From: Actinomadura xylanilytica
GTDB lineage: Bacteria > Actinomycetota > Actinomycetes > Streptosporangiales > Streptosporangiaceae
NCBI RefSeq assembly: GCF_030283145.1
Contig: NZ_JASNWE010000002.1
Coordinates: 372,001 to 436,000, forward strand
DNA length: 64,000 bases
Direction of reading: 5' to 3'
Shown here: positions 26,314 through 35,652 of the stretch, piece after piece
How positions within the stretch are numbered: position 1 is the stretch's first letter
Layout: each line of letters opens with the position of its first letter
Notes under the pieces: model-generated
The model's database searches: none
What the model saw: the letters and a program-made list of their open reading frames with translations, nothing else
What the model was told of the DNA's origin: nothing
Position numbers and translations under genes: made by a program

Positions 26314-27615
26314 TCAGGGGATGAACTCGATCTCCGGGTAGCGCGGCGAGGGGCTCTTCAGCAGGTCCCCGTCGCGGTGGCGCAGGTGCAGGTCGAAGAA
26401 GGCGCCCAGGTAGGCGCGCTGGGCGGCGACGGCCCGGTCCGCGTCGACGGTCCCGATGGCCGCCTCTATCTTGGCGATCACCTGCGGCGAGAGCGGGCGC
26501 GCCTTGGCGATCTGCTGCGACAGCGGGGACAGGTCGGTATAGGTGTGGTGCGCGGAGTCGCGCAGGCGCAGGTCGAGGCGCCACCCGCGCAGGTTGGCCC
26601 AGAAATCCTCCCAGGACGAGTCGTTGTCGCGTCCGTGCGTGGCGTTGCCCATCAGCATGAACGGACGGTCGAGGCCGGTGGACTTGACGGGTCCGATGAT
26701 GCTGCCGTCCAGGTCGACGCCGGCGCGGATCCGGCGGTCCTGCGCCATGACCTCCGCGGCGGTGTCACCGCCGAGCGAATGCCCGAACATGCCGGTCCTG
26801 GCCAGGTCGAGGCCGCCCCGCAGCCCCTGCGGCAGGCGGCGGTGCTCGGCGTCGGGGTTCTTCCCCGCGTTCAGCTTCGTGAGCTGGTTCAGGACGAACT
26901 TGGTGTCGGCCTCGCGGACCCTTAGGGCCTTGGCGTAGTCCTCCTCGGACGGGTCGGACGGCTGCTTGGCGAACTCGAGCCTGCCGCCGGGGAACTCCAC
27001 GAACGGGGTCTCGTAGGTGTGGTCGATGGTGACGACCACGTAGCCCCGGCTGGCCAGATCCTCCACCAGCGACGTGTTGAGGGCGCGCTGCCCGCCGTAG
27101 CCCGGGGAGAAGAGCACCACCGGGTTGCCGCCGGCGCGGGCCTCGGCCGGAGCGTCCTGGAAGGCGTGCGTCGTCGGGAAGTCGACGTCGTCCATCGGTA
27201 TCTGAAGGGTCTGGCCGGTCTCCTTCCGGTACAGCTCCAGCGACGCGGGCGGGAGCCAGGCCGCGCGCCGCAGGCCCTGCGTCCGTCCGGCCGGATACCA
27301 GACGCTGACCATCAGCTCGCGTGGCGACCGGGACGAGACCCACGGGTCCCGTCGCGACCGGTCGACCAGATGCAGCGAGGTGGTCCCGATCCGCCGCGGG
27401 CCGGACGGCGCGGGCAGCTTGAGTTCCACCCGGCCCTTCTGCTCCCCGGCGGCCGTCAGCGCGGCCTTCGCCGCCGACGCGGTGGCGGGGCCGTCGCCGT
27501 GGCCGTTCGCCACGGCCACTCCCGCCGTGGCGAGCACCAGCCCCGCCGTCCCGGCCGCGGCCAGTGCCCACCCGCGTGCTGGACGGCGTATCAGGCCGCG
27601 TGTCCTTGCGCTCAT
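26314..27615 (-). CDS. Secreted PAF-acetylhydrolase-like alpha/beta hydrolase
   Basis: Exported serine esterase of 433 residues. The signal peptide has a twin-Arg-rich start (IRRPARGWALAAAGTAGLVLATA) and a cleavage-like AVANG. The nucleophile is in GMFGHSLGGDTAAE, GVDLDGSIIG supplies a probable catalytic Asp, and SAHHTYTDLS a probable His, the arrangement of the platelet-activating-factor acetylhydrolase family, which also includes secreted actinobacterial lipases and polyester hydrolases. ATG 27615 has AGGGGAA four bases upstream. Natural substrate unknown. Confidence 0.9.
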   Translation of the reverse strand: MSARTRGLIRRPARGWALAAAGTAGLVLATAGVAVANGHGDGPATASAAKAALTAAGEQKGRVELKLPAPSGPRRIGTTSLHLVDRSRRDPWVSSRSPRELMVSVWYPAGRTQGLRRAAWLPPASLELYRKETGQTLQIPMDDVDFPTTHAFQDAPAEARAGGNPVVLFSPGYGGQRALNTSLVEDLASRGYVVVTIDHTYETPFVEFPGGRLEFAKQPSDPSEEDYAKALRVREADTKFVLNQLTKLNAGKNPDAEHRRLPQGLRGGLDLARTGMFGHSLGGDTAAEVMAQDRRIRAGVDLDGSIIGPVKSTGLDRPFMLMGNATHGRDNDSSWEDFWANLRGWRLDLRLRDSAHHTYTDLSPLSQQIAKARPLSPQVIAKIEAAIGTVDADRAVAAQRAYLGAFFDLHLRHRDGDLLKSPSPRYPEIEFIP

Positions 27616-27970
27616 ACAGTTCCCCTGCCGCCAGTCGGTGATTGGAGATCGTCGACTGAGAGTCGCACCGGGGTGAGGGCGGCACCAGGCCGCGAGCACG
27701 AGGCCAGGGTAGGACCGGGGACAACCCTGACCCGCCCTCCGGGACCGACCCTGGGCGGCCGGCGTCAACGGCCGGGATGCGCCGGCCCGGCCGTCGAGCC
27801 CGCTCGGCTTCGGCGGCAGAAGGTTCACCAACGCCCACAATTCGGGCCCTGTTAGAACGACCATGACCTGCCCGTGGGGTATTGATCTTCCAGTGCCGGG
27901 GACGGTGCAGGAACATGGCCGCGTCTCAATGTGCGCCACGACGGCGTGCGACGCGGCAGCGGGGGGGGCC
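27616..27970. promoter_or_regulatory. Divergent intergenic region
   Basis: About 355 bp between divergent secreted-protein genes. It must contain promoters in both directions. A run of eight G at 27961-27968 precedes the plus-strand start. No gene or convincing operator was seen. Confidence 0.35.
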
Positions 27971-28687
27971 ATGAGTTGGACATTCGTACGTCGAGTGGCC
28001 GCGTCGGGGGCACTTGCCGGAATATTCGTCGTCGTCCCAGTGGCCCTGCCGCCAGTCCTTGCCGCAGATCGGACCGGGCTTACGCCGTCAGGCGACACCA
28101 AGGCCGCGAAGCCCGGCTCGCACGCGCCACGACCACCTCAGCTCCCGCGAAATTTCCGCGGGACCGGCAAATGGATCGTCCGGGATCTGGGCATAACGGT
28201 CCCGTTCACCTGGGCGGGCAGAGACGGCGACAGCCAAATGGTCGCGGGCGGCCCGCAGTATCCGATTTGGTTCACGAACCTGATCTACCGGAACTCGCTC
28301 TACACGCTGACCTATAAATGGCCCGGCCTCAACGAGCATCAGTGTTCGAGAATCCCAGGATTCAATCTGGGCCTGTTGAACCAGAAACTCAAGACAGCAC
28401 GGTTCGTCGGGCGGGAGACCCTGCAACGGAATCCGCGGCGGCAGGTGAATCACTGGAGGGTCGGTGCCGTCGTGCCGCAGCTACCTCCAGGGAACCATCT
28501 CCGATTCCCGCTCGGGATCGGCGACATCTACGTCGACCAGCACAATCCAGGCACCTTCTGGCAGGTGCTGCAATTCGGTGTCCAGAATCTCTACGACCCC
28601 GAGCTGGACGAGTGGCTGGTCATGGATAGGTTCGAGCACCGCCCCGGAAGGGTCGCGCTTCCCCGCCGGTGCCTGCCGCCATCGTGA
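27971..28687 (+). CDS. Secreted protein of unknown function
   Basis: A 238-residue protein with a clear signal peptide (RRVAASGALAGIFVVVPVALPPV, then LAADR). The mature part is rich in Trp, Tyr, Asn and Gln, with patches such as TNLIYRNSLYTLTYKWPG and GIGDIYVDQHNPGTFWQVLQ, and has two cysteines that could form a disulfide. AT content is higher than in its neighbours, hinting at a recent arrival. ATG 27971 is chosen for the signal peptide; it lacks a good ribosome binding site. I do not recognise the family. Confidence 0.7.
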   Translation: MSWTFVRRVAASGALAGIFVVVPVALPPVLAADRTGLTPSGDTKAAKPGSHAPRPPQLPRNFRGTGKWIVRDLGITVPFTWAGRDGDSQMVAGGPQYPIWFTNLIYRNSLYTLTYKWPGLNEHQCSRIPGFNLGLLNQKLKTARFVGRETLQRNPRRQVNHWRVGAVVPQLPPGNHLRFPLGIGDIYVDQHNPGTFWQVLQFGVQNLYDPELDEWLVMDRFEHRPGRVALPRRCLPPS

Positions 28688-28746
28688 ACTGGCGAGCACT
28701 CGCCGCCCCGCTCGTCCGGCTCCGCACCTGATCCAGGAATCCGGCC

Positions 28747-29589
28747 CTAGCCGACGCGCTGCATGGCCTTCTCGCGGCGCCTGGCCACGCTCGACCCCGA
28801 CTCCCGGCGGGCCATCCTGCGCAGGACGACCGGCGCCACGGCCATGCCGAGGACGGCCCAGGCGCCCAGTACCCCGACGGTCTCCAGGTGCCGCCAGGAG
28901 TCGCCGATCTCGACGCCGGCCGCCGCGTCCGGGAGCAGCGCCGAGCGCATGCCGAGGCCGAGCCAGTAGAACGGGAAGACCTGCGCGATCCCTTGCAGCC
29001 AGCCGGGCAGCGACGCGATCGGGTAGAAGATCCCGGAGATCGCGATCATGCCCAGGGTGGGGAGCATCATCAGGCCCTGGGCGCGCGCGTTGGAGAACAC
29101 CGATCCGAGCACCGCGCCGATCGGCAGGGACGCCGCCAGGCCCAGGACCAGCACCCAGGCCAGGGTCAGCCAGGAGCCCGGGTCGCCGATGGCCAGGCCG
29201 TCGATGAGGAGCATCCCGGGGACCATGAAGATCGCGAGGTCGGCGACCAGGCCGCCGGACACCGAGACCATCTTCCCGATCAGGTAGCCGGGCACCCCGT
29301 CCGGCACCGCCTTCGCGCGGAGCAGCGTGCCGTCCTCGCGCTCGGCGGTGAGCTGCTGGCTCATGGAGACCATGCCGACCGCGACGTTCATGCCGACGAT
29401 GCTCGGCAGGACGAGGGTGCCGAGCAGGAACCCCGAGTGCCCGAACGACAGATCGCGCAGGAAGAACATGACGACCAGCATCGACACCGGCCAGAAGAAG
29501 TGGTTCCACAGGTCGCCGCCGTTGGTGAACGACTGGCGCAGCTCGATCAGCCCGCGGGACCAGCCCGCACGCAGCGCGACGAGGGTCAT
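28747..29589 (-). CDS. ABC-2 type transporter permease
   Basis: Membrane protein of 280 residues with about six helices, including FFWPVSMLVVMFFLRDL, TLAWVLVLGLAASLPIGAVL, GLMMLPTLGMIAISGIFYPI and LGAWAVLGMAVAPVVL. The PFYWLGLGMRSALLP segment is typical of the DrrB/NodJ-like family. Its ATG overlaps the ATPase stop (ATGA), so the two genes make one exporter for a drug, lipid or peptide. Confidence 0.92.
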   Translation of the reverse strand: MTLVALRAGWSRGLIELRQSFTNGGDLWNHFFWPVSMLVVMFFLRDLSFGHSGFLLGTLVLPSIVGMNVAVGMVSMSQQLTAEREDGTLLRAKAVPDGVPGYLIGKMVSVSGGLVADLAIFMVPGMLLIDGLAIGDPGSWLTLAWVLVLGLAASLPIGAVLGSVFSNARAQGLMMLPTLGMIAISGIFYPIASLPGWLQGIAQVFPFYWLGLGMRSALLPDAAAGVEIGDSWRHLETVGVLGAWAVLGMAVAPVVLRRMARRESGSSVARRREKAMQRVG

Positions 29590-30515
29590 CGGGCCGCCTC
29601 CCGCGATCCGTCCGCCGCCGCGCGCGGGCCGGACTCGGCCCGGTGCACCAGCGCGAGGTAGGTGTCCTCCAGCGAGGACCGCCTGACCTCCAGTTCGCTG
29701 ATCGATTCGCCGTACTCGCGGAACAGCTCGAAGACGAACCTGGTGGACTCGGCGGTGGACCGGGTGAACCGCTCCCCGCCGCGGGTCCAGCGCACCTCGT
29801 CCCGGCCCGCGATCCGCCGGCCGAGCTCGGCGGCGGTGCCGTCGGCGACGATCCGCCCACCGTTGAGGATCATGATGCGGTCGGCCAGCCGCTCGGCCTC
29901 GTCCAGGTCGTGGGTGGTGAGCAGGACCGTGGTCCGGTGCTCCGCGGCGAGGCCGCGCACGAGGTCGTGGAACTCGCGCCGGGCCTCCGGGTCGAACCCG
30001 ACGGTGGGCTCGTCCAGGAACAGCAGGTCGGGCCGGCCGACGATGCCGATCGCCACGTCGAGCCGGCGCCGCTGCCCGCCGGAGAGCGTCCTGACCCTCT
30101 TGTCGGCGTGCTCGGTGAGGCCGACCGCCGCGACGAGCTCGCCCGCGTCCCAGGGGCGCCGGACCAGCTCGGTGGAATGGCCTGCGTAGTAGGAACCGAG
30201 ATGCGCGAGCAGCTCGCGCACCCGCCATTTGCCGTGGTCGCGCCACGATTGCAGGACGACCCCCACCCGCGCCCGCCACCGCTCGGTGCCGTGCGCCGGA
30301 TCGGTGCCGAGCACCTCGACCCGTCCGGCCGACCGCATCCGGAATCCCTCCAGGATCTCGATCGTGGTGGTCTTGCCCGCCCCGTTCGGCCCGAGCAGGG
30401 CCAGCACCTCGCCATGGCGTGCCCGGAACGTCACGTCATGCAGGACGTCGGCCGTGCCGTAGCGCATGCGCAGCCCGTCGACATCGAGCACGACCTCCTC
30501 GCTCGCCGCCGTCAT
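29586..30515 (-). CDS. ABC-2 type transporter ATP-binding protein (DrrA/NodI-like)
   Basis: ATPase of 309 residues. Walker A is LLGPNGAGKTTT, the Q-loop VVLQSWRDHG, the signature TLSGGQRRRLD, Walker B LLFLDEPTVGFD, and the switch His LTTHDLDEAE. The C-terminal 80 residues match the extension found in DrrA-type exporters. It is first in the operon with the permease, and the upstream region has repeated GCAATG motifs that may bind a regulator. Confidence 0.94.
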   Translation of the reverse strand: MTAASEEVVLDVDGLRMRYGTADVLHDVTFRARHGEVLALLGPNGAGKTTTIEILEGFRMRSAGRVEVLGTDPAHGTERWRARVGVVLQSWRDHGKWRVRELLAHLGSYYAGHSTELVRRPWDAGELVAAVGLTEHADKRVRTLSGGQRRRLDVAIGIVGRPDLLFLDEPTVGFDPEARREFHDLVRGLAAEHRTTVLLTTHDLDEAERLADRIMILNGGRIVADGTAAELGRRIAGRDEVRWTRGGERFTRSTAESTRFVFELFREYGESISELEVRRSSLEDTYLALVHRAESGPRAAADGSREAAR

Positions 30516-30924
30516 CGCATCTCGCCCTCACCCCGCCCATCGACCTTCAGGAGCAAGTGAAAGCTACGTTGCATTTCAGATCTCGTCAACATATTCATCG
30601 CCATAAATCACGTGCTCACAGTGATTATTGCAATGACGTTGGACGTGAATGCAATGACCCTGCCGAGATCTCGTTGCAATGGACTGGCGGTGAACGCGCC
30701 GCCCCGGCCCAGGCCCGCGCCATGAGGTAGATCCAGGGCGCGGGTCTGCTTCCGGACGTGAGGGAGGCGGGGACGTTGAGGACGGCGCGATGGGGGGTCT
30801 TGGTCCGGAACTTCTACAGGTGCGGCACCGAGCGGGGCAGTCGGTCCAGCCGGGTGACATCAAGGGCCCAGGTGGGTCCGGATTTCGCAACTGGACGGAT
30901 GCGACTTGCTGGATGAAGCGAGTT
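30516..30924. promoter_or_regulatory. AT-rich promoter region with repeated TTGCAATG-type motifs
   Basis: The sequence is strikingly AT-rich for this genome from about 30550 to 30680. Related motifs occur at 30567-30576 (CGTTGCATTT), 30627-30637 (ATTGCAATGAC), 30648-30658 (AATGCAATGAC) and 30673-30683 (GTTGCAATGGA). They lie 50-170 bp upstream of the ABC exporter start and suggest an operator array. The rest, to 30924, has only a 65-codon frame (30790-30987) with no recognisable homology. Confidence 0.55.
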
Positions 30925-32217
30925 TCACGGCGTTTCGCGGATCAGGGCGATGAGGTGATCCAGGACGACTCCGTTGCTCGCACGTAGGCCGTTGTGCTGG
31001 TACTCGTTGGTAATCCAGGGCTTCAGGCCGCGGATGGTCTGAGCGGTGGCGATCGACAGGTCGCGATCGAGGTACATGTCGTCGTAGTAGATGGCGGCGG
31101 CGACGGGTACGGCGTTGTCGCGCAGGCGGTCGGTGTCATAGAGGGCGGGCCAGGTCCTACGTTCGGCGATCAGGTGTGCCGCCTGGCGGAACGGCCGTAG
31201 CGTCGGGTCGGTGTCGAACATCCAGGGGTAGATCATCTCGCCGGTGAACAGGAAGGGCGCGCCCGAGTCGAGAGCCGCGGCGGCGTCGAAGGCGGGGAAC
31301 TCACTTCGGACGCGTTGAGCCGACCACTGTGTGGCGCCTTCCCCCTGGGCGTAGGTCGCCTCATGCAACAGGGAGTACAGCGGTCCTCCCGCGATCCCGG
31401 ACAGTTCCCGGTCGACCTCGGACAGAAAGGCGTCTGATGGTTCGGTTCCGCCGGTGAAGGGGTCTTCGAGGAGATAGTGCAGGCACCGGCTGCCGTCGCC
31501 ACCGCCGAGGATGTTGCCCAAAGACTGAAAGGTCTCCACGGTCAGCGGCCTGCCGCTCGGCAGAACGACCTGATGGTCCCGCAGGTACCGGGCGACGGTG
31601 CGGGCTTGCTCGGCGTCGCCCGGGAAGCGGTCGAAGTGTTCGGCGTTCTTGGCGAGGACCCGGGGATACAGCGCGCGGTAGACGTCGTCGGCGGAAGCGC
31701 GCACGCCGGGAAGTCCGCCGGTGATGAACGCCTCGGCCAGCCCCTGCGGAGCGAAGGAGAGGTAGGTGACTGTGCACAGGCCACCGAAACTCTGTCCCAG
31801 CACGCTCCACGGCCGGTCCCCGATCAGTGACCGGCGGATCATCTCGGCGTCCCGCACGATCGAGTCGGCGCGGAAGTGCGACAGGTAGTGCGCCTGGGCG
31901 TCCGGATCGCCGATCTGGGCCAGGAGACGGTGGTCGACGGGGGTGGACCGGCCGGTGCCACGCTGGTCCAGCATCAGCACGCGGTAGTCCTGCATGGCTC
32001 GGTGCAGCCAGCCTTCGCCGCCCATCGGGCGGGGGGCGGCCGATCCGGGGCCGCCGCCCAAGAACAACAACCAAGGAAGGTCCTTGCTCGCTTCTCCAGC
32101 GGCGCGCACTTCGCGCGCATACACCTGGATCTGCCGGCCATCGGGCCGATCATGATCAAGAGGGACGGTGAAGGTGTGGTCAGTGAGCACGGTGCCGTAT
32201 CGGCGTGATGTCGACAT
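30925..32217 (-). CDS. S33-family prolyl aminopeptidase-like alpha/beta hydrolase
   Basis: A 430-residue alpha/beta hydrolase. LLFLGGGPGSAAPRP is the oxyanion-hole motif of proline iminopeptidases, VLMLDQRGTGRST follows, and the nucleophile is in VLGQSFGGLCTV. The probable catalytic His is in EYQHNGLRAS near the C-terminus, and a cap domain lies between. Expected activity is release of N-terminal Pro or a similar residue from peptides. No signal peptide is seen. ATG 32217 has GGAGA about 8 nt upstream. It is monocistronic. Confidence 0.9.
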   Translation of the reverse strand: MSTSRRYGTVLTDHTFTVPLDHDRPDGRQIQVYAREVRAAGEASKDLPWLLFLGGGPGSAAPRPMGGEGWLHRAMQDYRVLMLDQRGTGRSTPVDHRLLAQIGDPDAQAHYLSHFRADSIVRDAEMIRRSLIGDRPWSVLGQSFGGLCTVTYLSFAPQGLAEAFITGGLPGVRASADDVYRALYPRVLAKNAEHFDRFPGDAEQARTVARYLRDHQVVLPSGRPLTVETFQSLGNILGGGDGSRCLHYLLEDPFTGGTEPSDAFLSEVDRELSGIAGGPLYSLLHEATYAQGEGATQWSAQRVRSEFPAFDAAAALDSGAPFLFTGEMIYPWMFDTDPTLRPFRQAAHLIAERRTWPALYDTDRLRDNAVPVAAAIYYDDMYLDRDLSIATAQTIRGLKPWITNEYQHNGLRASNGVVLDHLIALIRETP

Positions 32218-32623
32218 GTTGCCGATTCTCCTGGTGAGGCCGGGCCGGCGGGAAAGAGAACGCGCGGCTCTGGGTCGAGTCGGGGGATCGGTGTGTGGTC
32301 AGGTGAAGTGAGATCACTCGGGGCCGCTGTGGCCGATGAGCTTGCCGCCGAACATCAGCCGATCGGCCGGCTCCCGCGCCGGCGTCACCCGAAAACACCG
32401 CGGAGAGGCGGTCCGATCGACCGACGTCGCTCGCACCCCAGAAACGATCGACAGCCCGACAAGGCACATCTTAAATGATCATGGACGGCCCGCGCGGCCC
32501 GATTCTGCGGCCCCCTGGGCACACGGGTGGGTGGGGCCAGGCCCACTCCCGGCCCCACCAGGGCCTCGGCGGGCTGCGCGCGGTGCAGAGTGAGAGCATC
32601 GAGCGGAGCGTGAAGGAAGAAGC
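32218..32623. promoter_or_regulatory. Divergent intergenic region
   Basis: About 405 bp separate the minus-strand peptidase from the plus-strand kinase. AT-richer sequence at 32455-32485 (CACATCTTAAATGATCATGG) could hold a promoter. No gene or convincing repeat was found. Confidence 0.35.
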
Positions 32624-33883
32624 ATGAGACTGCTGGGTCCATGGCCGGCGCGGGCCGGTGTGGGGTTCGTACGGGCGTGCGCCGTGACCGTCGTCAGCAT
32701 GCTGGTTCCGGCCGTGTGGGCCGGCGCTGTAGCGCTGGGGATCTGGTGGGGGGCGGGTAACCCGTGGTCGTGGTTGGCCCCGTTCGTGCTGGTCTGCGTT
32801 GGCGCGCTCCTCCTGCCCCGCCCGGTCTGCGGGATGGTCCGCCTCCTCGTCGCGAAGTGGACTGGCACCGTCGTCCCCGCCGGATACCGGCAGGCCGGGC
32901 CGGTGACGCAGATGTCCACTGGGTACTGGTGGAACGGCTTCGGCTACGAGCGCACCGACCGCGACGCTCTCCTGGACCAGCGGTGGCGGGTCCGGTGGAA
33001 CGACCCCGCCAACTGGCGTGACCTGCGGTTCACGGTGATCGCGCCGCTCACCGCGGGCCTGGTCGCGGCCCTCCCGCCGGCCGGAGCGGCCGTGGCGGTC
33101 CTCGGCCTCGTCCAGCCGGGACCGGCCGCGCGCGGCGCCGGGGTGCTCGGCCTGGTCGCGGCCGTCGCCGGGGCCCCGTACGCCTGGCGGCCCATCGTGC
33201 CGGTGACCGCCCGCTTCCTGCGCCCCTCGCCCGCGATGGCGATGGCGGACCGGGTGGACGAGCTGACGGCCCAGCGCGCGGACACCACGGTCGCGCAGGC
33301 CGCCGAGATCCGCCGGATCGAACGGGACCTGCACGACGGGGCACAGGCCCGCCTCGTCGCCCTCGGGCTCTCCCTGGCGACCGCGGACGTGCTGCTGGAG
33401 AGCGACCCCGAGCAGGCCAGGGCACTGCTGCGGGACGCGCGGGCCGGCGCCACCGCCTCGCTGGCCGAGCTCCGCGAGCTGGTCCAGGGCATCAGCCCGG
33501 CGGTGCTGACCGAGCGCGGGCTCGTCGACGCCGTCCGCGCGCTCGCCCTGGACATCCCCCTCGACGTGGCCGTCAGCGCCGACACCCCGCTGTCCCTGGA
33601 CGCGCCGATCGAGTCCGCCGTCTACTTCGGCGTCGCCGAGCTGCTGACCAACGCGGTCAGGCACGCCCAGGCGTCCCGGGCGCGCGTCTCCCTCGTCCAC
33701 GACGGCGCCGGCATCGTCGTCGGGGTCGAGGACGACGGCCGGGGCGGGGCCGGCGACCGGGCGGGCGGCGGGCTCGCCGGACTGCGCCGCCGCCTCGCGG
33801 TCTTCGACGGCACCCTGGAGATCACCAGCCCGCGGGGCGGCCCGACCCGTGTGAGGATGGCGCTGCCATGCGAATCGTTGTAG
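32624..33883 (+). CDS. Sensor histidine kinase, HisKA_3 type
   Basis: Membrane kinase of 419 residues. N-terminal helices (CAVTVVSMLVPAVWAGAVALG; WLAPFVLVCVGALLL) and two more near residues 145-185 surround a short loop region. The phosphoacceptor is in RIERDLHDGAQARLVAL, the N-box is ELLTNAVRHA, and EDDGRGGAGD then GGLAGLRRRL complete the ATPase domain. ATG 32624 follows AAGGAAG. The response regulator gene begins 16 bp before this gene ends, so the two are translationally coupled. Confidence 0.95.
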   Translation: MRLLGPWPARAGVGFVRACAVTVVSMLVPAVWAGAVALGIWWGAGNPWSWLAPFVLVCVGALLLPRPVCGMVRLLVAKWTGTVVPAGYRQAGPVTQMSTGYWWNGFGYERTDRDALLDQRWRVRWNDPANWRDLRFTVIAPLTAGLVAALPPAGAAVAVLGLVQPGPAARGAGVLGLVAAVAGAPYAWRPIVPVTARFLRPSPAMAMADRVDELTAQRADTTVAQAAEIRRIERDLHDGAQARLVALGLSLATADVLLESDPEQARALLRDARAGATASLAELRELVQGISPAVLTERGLVDAVRALALDIPLDVAVSADTPLSLDAPIESAVYFGVAELLTNAVRHAQASRARVSLVHDGAGIVVGVEDDGRGGAGDRAGGGLAGLRRRLAVFDGTLEITSPRGGPTRVRMALPCESL

Positions 33884-34515
33884 CCGAAGACCTCTACCTC
33901 CTGCGCGACGGGATGGTCCGCCTGATCGAGGCGTGCGGGCACCAGGTGGTCGCGACGGCGTCCACCGGGCCCGAGACGCTCGACGCGCTGCGGACGTGGC
34001 GCCCGGACGTGTCGGTCATCGACGTCCGCATGCCGCCGACCCAGTCGGACGAGGGCCTGCGGGCGGCCCTCGCCGCCCGCGGCGAGATGCCCGGCCTGCC
34101 GGTCCTCATCCTCTCCCAGCACGTCGAGCAGCTCTACGCCCGGGAGCTCCTGGCCGACGGCTCCGGCGGCATCGGCTACCTCCTCAAGGAGAGCGTGTTC
34201 GACGCCGACCAGTTCATCGGCGCCCTGGAGCGCGTCGCGGGCGGCGGCACCGCCATGGACCCGGCCGTCATCGCGAAGCTGCTGTCCAGCCGGTCGCCGA
34301 ACCGGGGTCTCGAGCGGCTCACCGAACGCGAGTACTCCGTGCTGGGCCTCATGGCCGAGGGGCTGTCCAACCAGGCGATCGGCCGCCGCCTCTTCCTCAG
34401 CGAGAGCGCCATCAGCAAGTACACGACCTCCATGTTCGGCAAGCTCGGCCTCACCGACGACGATGACGGCAACCGCCGCGTCCTCGCCGTCCTCACCTAC
34501 CTGAACAGGGCCTAG
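33868..34515 (+). CDS. NarL/LuxR-family response regulator
   Basis: A 215-residue regulator. The receiver domain has MRIVVAEDLYLLRDG, the phosphoacceptor Asp in VSVIDVRMPP (about residue 52) and the conserved Lys in YLLKESV. The C-terminal LuxR HTH is LTEREYSVLGLMAEGLSNQAIGRRLFLSESAISKY. It is the cognate partner of the kinase that it overlaps. Its target genes are not evident; the regulator downstream is a candidate. Confidence 0.95.
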   Translation: MRIVVAEDLYLLRDGMVRLIEACGHQVVATASTGPETLDALRTWRPDVSVIDVRMPPTQSDEGLRAALAARGEMPGLPVLILSQHVEQLYARELLADGSGGIGYLLKESVFDADQFIGALERVAGGGTAMDPAVIAKLLSSRSPNRGLERLTEREYSVLGLMAEGLSNQAIGRRLFLSESAISKYTTSMFGKLGLTDDDDGNRRVLAVLTYLNRA

Positions 34516-34578
34516 CCCGGTCCGGGCACGGCACCACTCGTCCGGCACCGGTCCGGCGACCAGCGGAAGGGGGCATGG

Positions 34579-35445
34579 ATGCCGGGAGACAGGCTGACCC
34601 GCCAGGAGCGCCGCCACATCGCCTCGGGACTGGCCGGAGGGCTCGGGTACGCCGAGATCGCCAGGCGGCTGGGCCGGCCGACGTCCACCGTCAGCCGCGA
34701 GGTGTCCAGGAACGGCGGGCGCGGCGGCTACCGGGCCGACGAGGCGCACCAGGCCACGGGAGGACGCGCCCGGCGCCACAGGCCCGCGGCGCCGCCGGAG
34801 CCGTCCGCCGCGGTCGGCGCGTACGGACGCGCCCCGGAGGCGGTGCGCGGGTTCCTGGAGCAGTTCGCGACCCTGATGACCGAGACGGGCGTCCCGCGGA
34901 TGCCGGCCCGGGTGCTCACCTGCCTGTTCGCCGCCGACACCGGCAGCCTCACCGCGGGCGAGCTGGTCCGGCATCTGCGGGTCAGTCCCGCGTCGGTGTC
35001 CAAGGCCATCGGCTACCTGGAGGGGCTGGGCCTCGTCCGGCGCGAACGCGACCTCCGGGTGCGGCGCGAGCGGTACCACGTCGACGACGACGTCTGGATA
35101 CGGGCGTGGACGGCGAGCGCCCAGAAGAACACCCTGTGGTCGGACGCGGCCCGGCGGGGCGTCGAGATCCTCGGCGCCGGCACGCCCGCCGGAGCCCGGC
35201 TGGCGGTCATGGGCCGGTTCTTCGCGCAGCTCGGCGACGACATGGCCGGCACCCCTTCCGCGAGCGTCGTCGACGACGCGCTGACCGTGCTCGCCGCCCT
35301 CGTGCACGCCGGCGCTCCGCCCGCCGCGCCCCGGCTGGCCGCCGCGCTGGGCTGGCCCCTGGACCGCGTGACCACCGCGCTGGACGCCACCGCCGACCGG
35401 CTCACCCCGGCCCAGCGGAAGGCCCTGGGCCGCCCCGACCGCTGA
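34579..35445 (+). CDS. Regulator with IS30-type HTH fused to MarR/GbsR-like domain
   Basis: A 288-residue protein with two DNA-binding modules. Residues 5-65 resemble the HTH_38 of IS30 transposases (LTRQERRHIASGLAGGLGYAEIARRLGRP at the sequence level, ending in SREVSRNGG). Residues 85-190 form a MarR/GbsR winged helix (GELVRHLRVSPASVSKAIGYLEGLGLV). The C-terminal 100 residues are helical. No DDE catalytic domain exists, so it is a regulator rather than a transposase. ATG 34579 has GGAAGGGGG upstream. It follows the two-component pair in the same direction. Confidence 0.82.
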   Translation: MPGDRLTRQERRHIASGLAGGLGYAEIARRLGRPTSTVSREVSRNGGRGGYRADEAHQATGGRARRHRPAAPPEPSAAVGAYGRAPEAVRGFLEQFATLMTETGVPRMPARVLTCLFAADTGSLTAGELVRHLRVSPASVSKAIGYLEGLGLVRRERDLRVRRERYHVDDDVWIRAWTASAQKNTLWSDAARRGVEILGAGTPAGARLAVMGRFFAQLGDDMAGTPSASVVDDALTVLAALVHAGAPPAAPRLAAALGWPLDRVTTALDATADRLTPAQRKALGRPDR

Positions 35446-35652
35446 TCGCAGCGGCGGAATGTCCGGGTCCGGGGTTGGGGCGGTGCCGCGCTTGTCAGAT
35501 GTGGGCGGCATTCCCTAGGTTGTGGGCCCGAGCCGTTCGCGGCTCGACTCCCCCGCATGGCCCTTGACCCGCAGGACGGGCGAGGGCCGTCCTCTTACCC
35601 TCATGTGCGCGCCGCGCACGTGACCGATCGGTGGCTGGAGTGGGGAGACGCC

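Noticed and set aside
30790..30987. 65-codon frame in the exporter upstream region, thought to be an XRE remnant
   Set aside because: Only the first few residues look faintly HTH-like and it overlaps the 3' end of the S33 peptidase gene on the other strand. Not enough to call a gene.
34579..35445. IS30-family transposase
   Set aside because: Only the HTH resembles IS30. There is no DDE catalytic domain, and inverted repeats were not seen; a MarR-type domain follows instead.
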